Below, piece by piece: positions 1 to 6,545 of a DNA stretch of 7,260 nucleotides. Numbering within the stretch: the first letter of the stretch is position 1; the number at the start of each line of letters is the position of its first letter. The notes beneath the pieces were generated by a model. It did not search any database, was not told the origin of the DNA, and was given only the letters and a program-made list of their open reading frames with translations. The stretch covers positions 1 to 7,260 of the forward strand of contig JAFRNO010000090.1 of assembly GCA_017430155.1 (NCBI GenBank), given 5' to 3'. The position numbers and the translations under genes were made by a program. This stretch comes from Kiritimatiellia bacterium. Its GTDB lineage: Bacteria; Verrucomicrobiota; Kiritimatiellia; RFP12; UBA1067.

Positions 1-2174
1 ACTACGCGGAGAAGATGACCGGCGTGAAGCTGCCGATCGCGACGGACGCTGCGCCGCTGCCGACGAAGGCGATTTTGATCGGCGAGACGAAGTACTCAAG
101 AGGCCTGGTTTCGGACGCGCAGGAGCGCGTCCCTTCCCTGGGGACGGACGGTTTTCGCTTGGTGGCGCGCGCGCCGCATTTGCTGGTGATTGGCTCGCCG
201 GACCGCGGCGCGCTGTACGGCGTCTACGAGCTTCTTGAGCGTTTCGGCGGCTGCCGCTGGTACGCGTCGTGGTGCGAGAAGGTGCCGCGCCGCGACCGGT
301 TTGCAGTCCCCGACACGCTCGACGACGCGCAGGTGCCGGCGTTCGCGATGCGCGAGCCGTTCTGGTGGGACGTGCTGCAGAACGGCGACTTCGCGGCGCG
401 CCTGCGCGTGAACAGCCGCTCGTGGCGCGGAAACGAGGAGAAGTACTGCGGCACGCCGTTCCGCTTCGGCGGCGGACTCGGCAGCTGCCACACGTTCAAC
501 GCGCTCCTGCCGCCGGAGAAGTACTTCGACGCGCATCCCGAATACTTCAGCATGGTGAAGGGCAAGCGTCTCAAGGAGCGCACGCAGCTCTGCCTCACGA
601 ACCCCGACGTGCTCCGCATCGTCACCTCGAACGTGCTCGCGCGCATCCGCCAGGATCCGACGGCCGACTACTACGGCGTGAGCCAGAACGACTGGTACAA
701 CTACTGCGAGTGCCCTGCCTGCAAGGCGATCGACGACGAGGAGGAGAGCCATGCGGGCACGATGGTCCGCTTCGTGAACGCCGTCGCCGAGGCCGTCGAG
801 AAGGAGTTCCCGAACGCGCTCATCGAGACGCTCGCCTACCAGTACACGCGCAAGCCGCCGAAGAAGACGCGCCTGCGGCGCAACGTGATCCCCTGCCTCT
901 GCACGATCGAGTGCGACTTCGCGCAGCCGATCGACGTGAGCCCGTACAAGCAGAACATCTCGTTCCGCGACGACATCCGCGGCTGGGCGAAGCAGACGGA
1001 CCTGCTCTACGTGTGGGACTACACGACGGACTTCCGCCACTACGTGATGCCGTTCCCGAACGTGTACGCCCTCCAGGGCAACGTGAAGTTCCTCCACGCG
1101 AACGGCGTGAAGTGCCTCTTCGAGCAGGGCGCCTACCAGGGGCGGCATGCAGACTTCGCGGAACTGAAGGCCTGGCTGCTCGCCAAGTGGATGTGGAACC
1201 CGGAATTGCCGATGGAACCGCTCCTCGACGACTTCTTCTCGGGCTACTACGGCAAGGCCGCGCCGTTCGTGCGCCGTTACTTCGAGGCCGTGCACCGCCT
1301 GCAGCAGATGTACTCGGCATCTGCCGACCGGCCGCTGCGCATCTTCGACGACATCACGCTCCCGTCTCTCCCCGACGTCGTGCTGGACGTGGCGACCGAC
1401 TGCTGGCGGCAGGCGATCGACGCCGTGCAGGACGATCCGGTGGCCTCCTACAACGTGCGCATGGGCGCGTTCACGGTGGACTACATGCGCCTCGAGCGCA
1501 TGCGCCGGAAAGGGGACAAGGTCCTGTGCCTCGCGCGGAAATCAATTGCCGCCCAGGAACTGGTGAAGATGCAGGCGCTCGCGAAATCCCTGCTGGACCG
1601 CATGGCAGAGGCGAAGGACATCCGGCTCGCCGAGGGCGGAAACGTTCACGAGCAGCGTAGACGCGAGTGGCAGGAGCTGTTGGCGCGCAAGCCGCGCCCG
1701 ATTTCGGCCACGTCGTCCGGCGAGGTGGAGGAGCGCGACATCTCCATCTCGAGGAAGGGAACATGGGGCGACTACGTGGACGACCCCAAGGCGGCGGACG
1801 GCAAGGCGATGAAGCTCTTCAACTCGCACTACGAGTGGTGTTCCACATTCCCGATGCACCGGGTGGAGTTCGAGCCGGGCGCGACGTACAAGGTGCGCGT
1901 GCGCGTGCGCGTGGACAAGTTGCGCGACGGCGGCGAGGCGTTCTGGGCGGGCGTGTACGACCCCGTGGCGAAGGTCGGGCGCGGCGGCATCCAGCCGCGT
2001 ACGGAGAAGGCCTCGTCCGAGTACGCGTGGTACGACGTCTGCCTCTGGACGCCGAACGAGCACGAGTATTTCTGGATCGGTCCCGGACGGTTCGGGAAGG
2101 ACGGCAAGTCCTCCATCAAGGCCGTATGGGTCGACAAGATTGATTTTACCCGCGTGGACGGCGCGGCGAAATAG
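1..2174 (+). CDS. DUF4838-family putative glycan-acting enzyme, 5' end outside window
   Basis: The reading frame is already open at the left edge (first full codon at base 3), so ATG 15 is very probably internal: the codons before it (YAEK) run into MTGVKLPI, the usual end of the N-terminal GH20/GH67-type domain's first helix. Residues below count from ATG 15. GALYGVYELLERFGG (65-79) followed by RWY is typical of that N-terminal alpha/beta domain. The central part fits DUF4838: SQNDW (223-227), the Cys cluster CECPAC (231-236), CLCTIEC (294-300), and KWMWNPELP (391-399) followed by YYG (411-413). Residues about 440-560 look helical, and about 560-719 form a separate beta-rich module. From memory, part of DUF4838 was reclassified as GH163, endo-beta-N-acetylglucosaminidases acting on complex N-glycans; I cannot show this protein has that activity. 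Any signal peptide would lie upstream of the window. The gene ends 15 bases before the Tat oxidoreductase gene, so the two are probably cotranscribed. Family call is firm, substrate unknown. Confidence 0.85.
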   Translation, partial: YAEKMTGVKLPIATDAAPLPTKAILIGETKYSRGLVSDAQERVPSLGTDGFRLVARAPHLLVIGSPDRGALYGVYELLERFGGCRWYASWCEKVPRRDRFAVPDTLDDAQVPAFAMREPFWWDVLQNGDFAARLRVNSRSWRGNEEKYCGTPFRFGGGLGSCHTFNALLPPEKYFDAHPEYFSMVKGKRLKERTQLCLTNPDVLRIVTSNVLARIRQDPTADYYGVSQNDWYNYCECPACKAIDDEEESHAGTMVRFVNAVAEAVEKEFPNALIETLAYQYTRKPPKKTRLRRNVIPCLCTIECDFAQPIDVSPYKQNISFRDDIRGWAKQTDLLYVWDYTTDFRHYVMPFPNVYALQGNVKFLHANGVKCLFEQGAYQGRHADFAELKAWLLAKWMWNPELPMEPLLDDFFSGYYGKAAPFVRRYFEAVHRLQQMYSASADRPLRIFDDITLPSLPDVVLDVATDCWRQAIDAVQDDPVASYNVRMGAFTVDYMRLERMRRKGDKVLCLARKSIAAQELVKMQALAKSLLDRMAEAKDIRLAEGGNVHEQRRREWQELLARKPRPISATSSGEVEERDISISRKGTWGDYVDDPKAADGKAMKLFNSHYEWCSTFPMHRVEFEPGATYKVRVRVRVDKLRDGGEAFWAGVYDPVAKVGRGGIQPRTEKASSEYAWYDVCLWTPNEHEYFWIGPGRFGKDGKSSIKAVWVDKIDFTRVDGAAK
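1893..1913 (+). repeat. GTGCGC hexamer tandem repeat, 3.5 copies
   Basis: Three exact GTGCGC units followed by GTG lie inside the DUF4838 gene and encode alternating Val-Arg (VRVRVRV, residues 627-633 from ATG 15). The alternation fits a beta strand in the C-terminal module, so it can be explained by coding. A gain or loss of one unit would keep the frame. Confidence 0.6.
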
Positions 2175-2181
2175 CAAAACG

Positions 2182-2187
2182 AAAGGA
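2182..2187 (+). promoter_or_regulatory. Shine-Dalgarno AAAGGA for the oxidoreductase gene
   Basis: AAAGGA lies only 2 bases before ATG 2190 but 8 bases before the in-frame ATG 2196. Normal spacing therefore favours ATG 2196, which would give a protein two residues shorter (MQFSRRDF rather than MNMQFSRRDF). Both starts keep the twin-arginine motif. Confidence 0.6.
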
Positions 2188-2189
2188 AC

Positions 2190-3584
2190 ATGAATATGCA
2201 GTTTTCACGTCGAGATTTCATTGGCGGCGGCTTGCTCGCGGCGGCTGGCGTCACCGCGCCCGGTTGCTTTTCGATGTCGGAGGCGGGGGCCGCGTCGGCA
2301 CCCGTGCCGATTCTGCGCAAGGCGGGTTTCCGCAAGCCGGGCGACAAGATTCGCATGGCGTTCATCGGCAGCGCCGGACGCGGCGGGGCGAACTTGAACG
2401 AGTTCTTTAATCTGGGCGAGGAGATCGTGGCGCTCTGCGACGTGGACCGCAACCACCTCGACGGCGCCGCGAAGAAGGTCGGGAAGAAGTTCCCGAAGGT
2501 GCATCGTTACCAGGACTGGCGCGAGCTGCTCGACAAGGAGAAGGACCTCGACGCCGTGGTTGTCTCCACGCCCGACCACATGCATGCCGCCTGCGCCATC
2601 GCGGCAATGGAGCGCGGCTGCCACGTGTACGTGGAGAAGCCGCTCGTGCGCACCTGGTGGGAGGCCGAGCGCTTCCGCGAGGTGGCGAAGGCGTGCGGCG
2701 TGGTGACGCAGATGGGCAACAACGGAAACGGTACGGACGGCCAGCGCCGCAACATCGAGATCCTCAAGAGCGGCGTGCTCGGCGAAGTGCGCGAAATCCA
2801 CGTTACGACGAACCGTCCGATCTGGCCGCAGGGACTCAAGCGCCCGGGCGGAGCCGACACGGTTCCCGAGACGCTGGACTGGAATCTCTGGCTCGGCGTG
2901 GCGCCGAAGCGTCCGTTCAAGAAGGGCGTCTACCACACGTTCAAGTGGCGCGGCTGGTTCGATTTCGGTACGGGCGCGATGGGCGACATCGCCTGCCACG
3001 CGATGAGTTTCTTCTGGCGCGGACTCGACCTGCGCGATGTCGTGAGCGTGGAGACCGTGAAGACCACGCCCACGTTCGACGAGACGTTCCCCGCTGCGAC
3101 GACCGTGAAGGTGGTGGTGACGAGCGGCCGCCAGGCGAGCCCCGTGGAGATCTACTGGTACGATGGCAACACGTGTCCGCCGCCCGAAACCTGCCGCCGC
3201 CTCACAAACGGACGCCTCGACAAGTTCGGCGGCACGCTCATCGCCGGCACGGAGGGCGTGTTCTGGGGCGGGCAGGTGATGATGAAGGGCGAGAACAAGT
3301 TCACGCGCCACCAGGACCATCCCGCGACGAAGTCCATCCCCGTCTCGCTCCCGCGCGTGCAGGGACACCACTGGGAATTCGCCGAGGCCGTGCGCGGCGG
3401 GTCGCGTCCGTTCTCGGACTGGGACCACTCCGTTCCGCTCACCGAGATGGTGCTCCTGGGCTGCATCTCGCAGCGCGTACCGGGCCGTCTCGACTGGGAC
3501 GCGAAGGCCAACCGCTTCACGAATTCGGACGCGGCCAACAAGCTTCTGACGCCGTACATCCGTCCTACCTGGACGATTGGCTGA
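2190..3584 (+). CDS. Tat-exported Gfo/Idh/MocA family oxidoreductase
   Basis: A 464-residue NAD(P)-dependent oxidoreductase of the Gfo/Idh/MocA family, whose members act on sugars and sugar derivatives such as inositols. The N-terminus carries a twin-arginine signal: SRRDF (6-10) then a Gly/Ala-rich hydrophobic stretch to about residue 25. C26 follows APG, but Pro at -2 breaks the lipobox rule, so lipidation is doubtful. The Rossmann fold begins at about residue 54: MAFIGSAGRGG has Ala62 where the GxGxxG pattern expects its second Gly. STPDHMH (127-133) and EKPL (149-152) are the family's dinucleotide/catalytic-site motifs. GTGAMGDIACH (260-270) carries D266 and H270, typical active-site positions of the C-terminal domain. 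It lies 15 bases after the DUF4838 gene and 11 bases before murA. EKPL, rather than EVPL, argues against GH109 alpha-N-acetylgalactosaminidase. Substrate unknown; ATG 2196 is an equally likely start. Confidence 0.9.
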   Translation: MNMQFSRRDFIGGGLLAAAGVTAPGCFSMSEAGAASAPVPILRKAGFRKPGDKIRMAFIGSAGRGGANLNEFFNLGEEIVALCDVDRNHLDGAAKKVGKKFPKVHRYQDWRELLDKEKDLDAVVVSTPDHMHAACAIAAMERGCHVYVEKPLVRTWWEAERFREVAKACGVVTQMGNNGNGTDGQRRNIEILKSGVLGEVREIHVTTNRPIWPQGLKRPGGADTVPETLDWNLWLGVAPKRPFKKGVYHTFKWRGWFDFGTGAMGDIACHAMSFFWRGLDLRDVVSVETVKTTPTFDETFPAATTVKVVVTSGRQASPVEIYWYDGNTCPPPETCRRLTNGRLDKFGGTLIAGTEGVFWGGQVMMKGENKFTRHQDHPATKSIPVSLPRVQGHHWEFAEAVRGGSRPFSDWDHSVPLTEMVLLGCISQRVPGRLDWDAKANRFTNSDAANKLLTPYIRPTWTIG

Positions 3585-3589
3585 GGTGG
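3583..3589 (+). promoter_or_regulatory. Shine-Dalgarno GAGGTGG of murA, overlapping the upstream stop codon
   Basis: GAGGTGG shares two bases with the TGA stop (3582-3584) of the oxidoreductase gene and sits 6 bases before ATG 3596. This identifies ATG 3596 as the murA start, although the frame is open back to 2657, and suggests translational coupling between the two genes. Confidence 0.7.
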
Positions 3590-3595
3590 CGCGCC

Positions 3596-4891
3596 ATGGG
3601 CACGTTCCAGATCACGGGCCGGAAGGCCGTCGGCGGCGTCCACCGCGTGCCGGGCAACAAGAACGCGGCCTTGCCGATGATCGCCGCGGCGTTGCTCACG
3701 GACGAGCCGGTTACGCTTGAGAACGTGCCCGACATCGCCGATGTGCGCCTCATGCTCGCGTTCGCCCAGCGCTTCGGCGCGAAGGTGACGCGCGATCTGG
3801 CGTCGCGCACGGCGACGATCACGGCGAAGCGCCTGAAGAGCGTGCGCCTCGACCCCGCACTTGCGCGGAGGATCCGCACGTCCATCCTGTTTGCGGGCCC
3901 GCTCCTCGCGCGCACGGGGTCCGTGTGCCTGCCGCCCCCCGGCGGGGACGGCATCGGGCACCGCCGGCTCGACACGCACTTCGACGGCTTCGCGTCACTC
4001 GGCGCGGAGGTGAAATGCGGGCGCTGCATCCTTTCCGTCAAGGCCCCCAAGGCGGGACTTTCCGGCACGCGCATCCTGTTGGACGAGGCGAGCGTGACGG
4101 CGACGGAGAACATCCTCATGGCGGCCGTGCTCGCGCGTGGCGTGACGGAAATCTACAACGCCGCCTGCGAGCCGCACGTGCAGGACCTCTGCGCGATGCT
4201 CAACGCAATGGGCGCGCGTATCGCCGGGGCGGGCACGAACCTCATCCGCATCGAGGGCGTCGAGCGCCTCCACGGCTGCACGGCGCGCGTGGGGTGCGAC
4301 CTCATCGAGGCGGTGAGCTACCTCGTGGCGGCCGTCATCACGGGCGGCGAGCTGACGCTCGAGAACATGGACATCGCCGCGTTCAACGTCCTCTCCAAGC
4401 CCCTGCGGCGCTTCGGCGTGCGCTGGAGCGCGGACGCGGCGAAGGGGACGGTGCACGTGCCCGTCCACCGCCACCTGAAGATGCGCTACGACCTCGGCGA
4501 CGCGATTCCGTCCGTGTCGGACGGCCCGTGGCCGATGTTCCCGAGCGACCTGGTGTCCATCCTCATCGTGCTCGCCACGCAGACGCGCGGCACGTGCCTT
4601 TTCTTCGAGAAGATGTTCGAGAGCCGTCTCTACTTCGTGGACCACCTCATCGGCATGGGCGCGAAAATCGTGCAGTGCGACCCGCACCGCGTCGTGGTGA
4701 CCGGCCCCACGCAGCTCGTCGGCTCCACCGTCACCTCGCCCGACATCCGCGCGGGCATCGCCCTCATACTCGCCGCGCTCTGCGCGAAGGGACAGACCTC
4801 CATCCTCAACGCGGAGTCCGTCGACCGCGGCTACGAGTCCGTGGAGAAGGAGCTCGCCGCGCTCGGCGCGGACGTCAAGCGCCTCGGCTGA
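3596..4891 (+). CDS. murA: UDP-N-acetylglucosamine 1-carboxyvinyltransferase (MurA), Asp-type
   Basis: MurA transfers enolpyruvate from phosphoenolpyruvate to UDP-GlcNAc, the first committed step of peptidoglycan synthesis in the cytoplasm. The 431 residues are close to the usual 417-420. Recognisable positions, with E. coli numbers in brackets: K22 and N23 in NKNAALP (K22, N23), R94 (R91), R123 (R120), D318 in FPSD (D305), R344 in FESR (R331), R385 in PDIR (R371) and R411 in DRGYE (R397). The active-site loop reads PPGGDGIG, placing D118 at the usual catalytic Cys115, and L236 replaces the Arg of the common DRIETG motif. The PGGD-IG-RR-DTH arrangement, DGPWP (309-313) and CDPHR (361-365) resemble, from memory, the MurA subgroup of Bacteroidetes-like lineages. 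ATG 3596 is chosen because homology begins there and a Shine-Dalgarno precedes it. The gene lies between an exported oxidoreductase and nadB. Function is confident; EPSP synthase is ruled out by the UDP-GlcNAc-type motifs. Confidence 0.95.
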   Translation: MGTFQITGRKAVGGVHRVPGNKNAALPMIAAALLTDEPVTLENVPDIADVRLMLAFAQRFGAKVTRDLASRTATITAKRLKSVRLDPALARRIRTSILFAGPLLARTGSVCLPPPGGDGIGHRRLDTHFDGFASLGAEVKCGRCILSVKAPKAGLSGTRILLDEASVTATENILMAAVLARGVTEIYNAACEPHVQDLCAMLNAMGARIAGAGTNLIRIEGVERLHGCTARVGCDLIEAVSYLVAAVITGGELTLENMDIAAFNVLSKPLRRFGVRWSADAAKGTVHVPVHRHLKMRYDLGDAIPSVSDGPWPMFPSDLVSILIVLATQTRGTCLFFEKMFESRLYFVDHLIGMGAKIVQCDPHRVVVTGPTQLVGSTVTSPDIRAGIALILAALCAKGQTSILNAESVDRGYESVEKELAALGADVKRLG

Positions 4892-4895
4892 GGCG
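4880..4895 (+). other. GC-rich stem-loop across the murA stop codon
   Basis: CGCCTC (4880-4885), loop GGCT, GAGGCG (4890-4895) is a perfect 6-bp inverted repeat enclosing part of the TGA stop (4889-4891). No U-tract follows directly, only TTT six bases later (4902-4904), so it is a poor intrinsic terminator. It could reduce readthrough or stabilise the mRNA end between murA and nadB, or be chance in GC-rich DNA. Confidence 0.3.
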
Positions 4896-4905
4896 GCAGA
4901 CTTTC

Positions 4906-4916
4906 AAAGGACAGGA
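4906..4916 (+). promoter_or_regulatory. Ribosome binding region of nadB (two candidates)
   Basis: Two purine-rich sites precede ATG 4921: AAAGGA (4906-4911, 9 bases away) and AGGA (4913-4916, 4 bases away). Together they support this start even though the frame is open far upstream (to 3925). The upstream extension would be Arg/Pro/His-rich shadow translation of murA. Confidence 0.6.
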
Positions 4917-4920
4917 ATCC

Positions 4921-6519
4921 ATGCGAATCATCGACTGTGACTATTTCGTCGTCGGCTCCGGCATGAGCGGGCTCATGAGCGCGCTCCACCTCGCGTCGGC
5001 CGGGCGCACCGTGCTCGTCACGAAGCAGCGCCTCGAGGACTGCAACACCAACTTCGCGCAGGGCGGCATCTGCTGCGTGGCGGATCCGTCCGATACGTTC
5101 GAGGAACACGTGCGCGACACGCAGATCGCGGGCGCGGGGCTCTGCGACGAGGCCGTGGTGCGGAAGATCGTGTCGGAGGCGCCGGCGGGCATCCGCGACC
5201 TGATCGACTGCGGCGTGCGGTTCGCGAAGAAGGAGGACGGCTCCTGGGACCTCGGGCGCGAGGGCGGGCACTCCATGCGCCGCATCTTCCACGCGGGCGA
5301 CATCACGGGGCAGAAGTGCGAGGCCGCCATGGTGCGCACGGTGAAACGCCATCCCGAGATCGAGGTGCACGAGAACACGATCGTGATCGACCTCATCATC
5401 ACGAAGCGCATCGGCGTGAAAGGACCCAACCGCTGCGTGGGCGCCTACGTGCTCGACCGCGAAACGGACGAAATCTACGCCATCCGCTCACCCAACACCA
5501 TCCTCGCGACGGGCGGCTGCGGGAAGGTCTACCTCTACACCTGCAACCCCGACGTGGCGACGGGCGACGGCGTGGCCCTCGCCTGGCGCGCCGGCGCGAA
5601 GGTTGAGAACATGGAGTTCATCCAGTTTCACCCCACCTGCCTCTACCACCCGCAGGCGAAGCGGTTCCTCATCAGCGAGGCCGTGCGCGGGGAGGGGGCC
5701 GTGCTCGTGGACCGCAAGGGGCAGCCGTTCATGCAGAACTACGACGTGCGCGGCTCGCTCGCGCCGCGCGACATTGTGGCGCGTGCGATCGACAGCGAGA
5801 TGAAGCGCACGGGCGCGCCCTACTGCTGCCTCGACATCCGCAGGAAGGGGCGCGCCTTCCTCGAAAAGCGATTCCCCAACATCTTCCACAAGTGCCTTGA
5901 GTTCGGCATCGACATGTCGAAGGACCTCATCCCGATCGTGCCCGCCGCCCACTACTGCTGCGGCGGCGTGCAGGCCACCGTGGACGGACGCACCTCCGTG
6001 CAGGGGCTCTCGGCGATCGGCGAGACAGCCTGCACGGGGCTCCACGGCGCGAACCGCCTCGCGTCCAACTCCCTCCTCGAGGCCCTCGTCACGGCGCGCC
6101 TTACCGCGCAGCGCCTCACCGCGCATCCTGAGAAGGGCGTGAAGGGCATGACGATCCCCGTGTGGCGCATCGGGCGCGCCGTCGCGCCGGACGAGGCGGT
6201 GCTCGTGTCGCACATGTGGGACGAAATCCGCCGCCTGATGTGGGACTACGTGGGCATCGTGCGCACGAACAAGCGCCTCGCCCGCGCGCGCCACCGCATC
6301 CAGACGCTTCGCAGGGAAATCCACGAATACTATTTCGCTTACCTCGTGACGCCGGACACGCTGGAACTGCGCAACCTCGCGGTGTGCGCCGAGCTGATCA
6401 TCCGCAGCGCGCAGCGGCGCCACGAGTCCCGCGGCCTCCACTACACGCTCGACTACCCGCTGAAGGCCAAGCGCCTCCACTCGACCGTCCTCCCCGGTTT
6501 CCCCGTGAAACCTTCATGA
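4921..6519 (+). CDS. nadB: L-aspartate oxidase (NadB)
   Basis: A 532-residue flavoprotein (E. coli NadB has 540) that oxidises L-aspartate to iminoaspartate, the first step of de novo NAD synthesis, with oxygen or fumarate as electron acceptor. The FAD-binding Rossmann motif VGSGMSGL lies at 11-18 and NTNFAQGGI at 42-50 matches the family. Expected active-site residues are present: E114 in REGGHS, H237 in QFHPT, R283 in APRDIVARAID, H344 in PAAHYCCGG and R379 in GLHGANRLASNS, matching E. coli E121, H244, R290, H351 and R386. LYHPQ and RGEGA also favour NadB over fumarate reductase and succinate dehydrogenase flavoprotein subunits. The C-terminal helical domain (about 430-532) is intact. The enzyme is cytoplasmic and normally passes its product to NadA (quinolinate synthase); nadA and nadC are not in this window. 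About 18 cysteines are scattered through the protein. The gene follows murA by 29 bases. Start ATG 4921 fits homology and the ribosome binding site. Confidence 0.96.
   Translation: MRIIDCDYFVVGSGMSGLMSALHLASAGRTVLVTKQRLEDCNTNFAQGGICCVADPSDTFEEHVRDTQIAGAGLCDEAVVRKIVSEAPAGIRDLIDCGVRFAKKEDGSWDLGREGGHSMRRIFHAGDITGQKCEAAMVRTVKRHPEIEVHENTIVIDLIITKRIGVKGPNRCVGAYVLDRETDEIYAIRSPNTILATGGCGKVYLYTCNPDVATGDGVALAWRAGAKVENMEFIQFHPTCLYHPQAKRFLISEAVRGEGAVLVDRKGQPFMQNYDVRGSLAPRDIVARAIDSEMKRTGAPYCCLDIRRKGRAFLEKRFPNIFHKCLEFGIDMSKDLIPIVPAAHYCCGGVQATVDGRTSVQGLSAIGETACTGLHGANRLASNSLLEALVTARLTAQRLTAHPEKGVKGMTIPVWRIGRAVAPDEAVLVSHMWDEIRRLMWDYVGIVRTNKRLARARHRIQTLRREIHEYYFAYLVTPDTLELRNLAVCAELIIRSAQRRHESRGLHYTLDYPLKAKRLHSTVLPGFPVKPS
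6496..6512 (+). other. Short inverted repeat near the end of nadB
   Basis: GGTTTC (6496-6501), five-base loop CCCGT, GAAACC (6507-6512) is a perfect 6-bp inverted repeat ending 4 bases before the nadB stop codon. No U-run follows. It lies within coding sequence and may be chance. If it forms in RNA it could influence ribosome behaviour at the following stop/start overlap. Confidence 0.25.
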
Positions 6520-6545
6520 CCTTCTCGTATTCGATGCGCAGATGA
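6516..6545 (+). CDS. Nine-codon mini-ORF bridging nadB and the phosphoesterase gene (possible coupling leader)
   Basis: ATG 6516 overlaps the nadB stop as ATGA (6516-6519). The nine-residue frame (MTFSYSMRR) ends at TGA 6543-6545, which overlaps the next gene's start as ATGA (6542-6545). Neither start has a recognisable Shine-Dalgarno. This geometry would allow a terminating ribosome to restart twice and so couple nadB to the phosphoesterase gene. The peptide itself has no recognisable function. It may be fortuitous; I report the arrangement, not a proven gene. Confidence 0.2.
   Translation: MTFSYSMRR

Noticed and set aside
15..17. ATG 15 as the true start of the DUF4838 protein
   Set aside because: The frame is open to the left edge, there is no Shine-Dalgarno or signal peptide, and the residues around it match the interior of the family's N-terminal domain.
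96..1295. Long open frame on the - strand (399 codons) under the DUF4838 gene
   Set aside because: It is rich in Arg, Ala, Val and His with no recognisable domain, as expected for the antisense of a GC-rich gene. The + strand frame has clear family motifs.
269..1660. 463-codon + strand frame overlapping the DUF4838 gene
   Set aside because: Arg/Pro/Ala-rich translation without domain signatures; an out-of-frame shadow.
2205..3428. Long open frame on the - strand (407 codons) under the oxidoreductase gene
   Set aside because: Low-complexity Arg/His/Ala/Val composition and no motifs; a mirror of codon bias in the real gene.
2190..3584. GH109 alpha-N-acetylgalactosaminidase identity for the Tat oxidoreductase
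   Set aside because: GH109 proteins share the Tat signal and fold, but from memory have STPWEWH and EVPL segments. This protein has STPDHMH and EKPL, the ordinary oxidoreductase-type motifs.
2657..3595. Upstream extension of the murA frame, suggesting a fusion protein
   Set aside because: The extension is Arg/Gly/His-rich shadow translation of the oxidoreductase gene. MurA homology and a Shine-Dalgarno both point to ATG 3596.
3587..3596. Ten-base palindrome TGGCGCGCCA before the murA start
   Set aside because: A GC-rich palindrome of this size is likely by chance. It has no partner copy in the window and does not match an operator I know.
4880..4905. Intrinsic terminator between murA and nadB
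   Set aside because: The 6-bp stem is GC-rich but lacks an adjacent U-tract, and the next gene follows within 29 bases with its own ribosome binding site.
3925..4920. Upstream extension of the nadB frame
   Set aside because: It is shadow translation of murA. The NadB homology and ribosome binding sites place the start at 4921.
5488..6480. Long open frame on the - strand (330 codons) under nadB
   Set aside because: Same antisense shadow pattern; NadB on the + strand explains the region fully.
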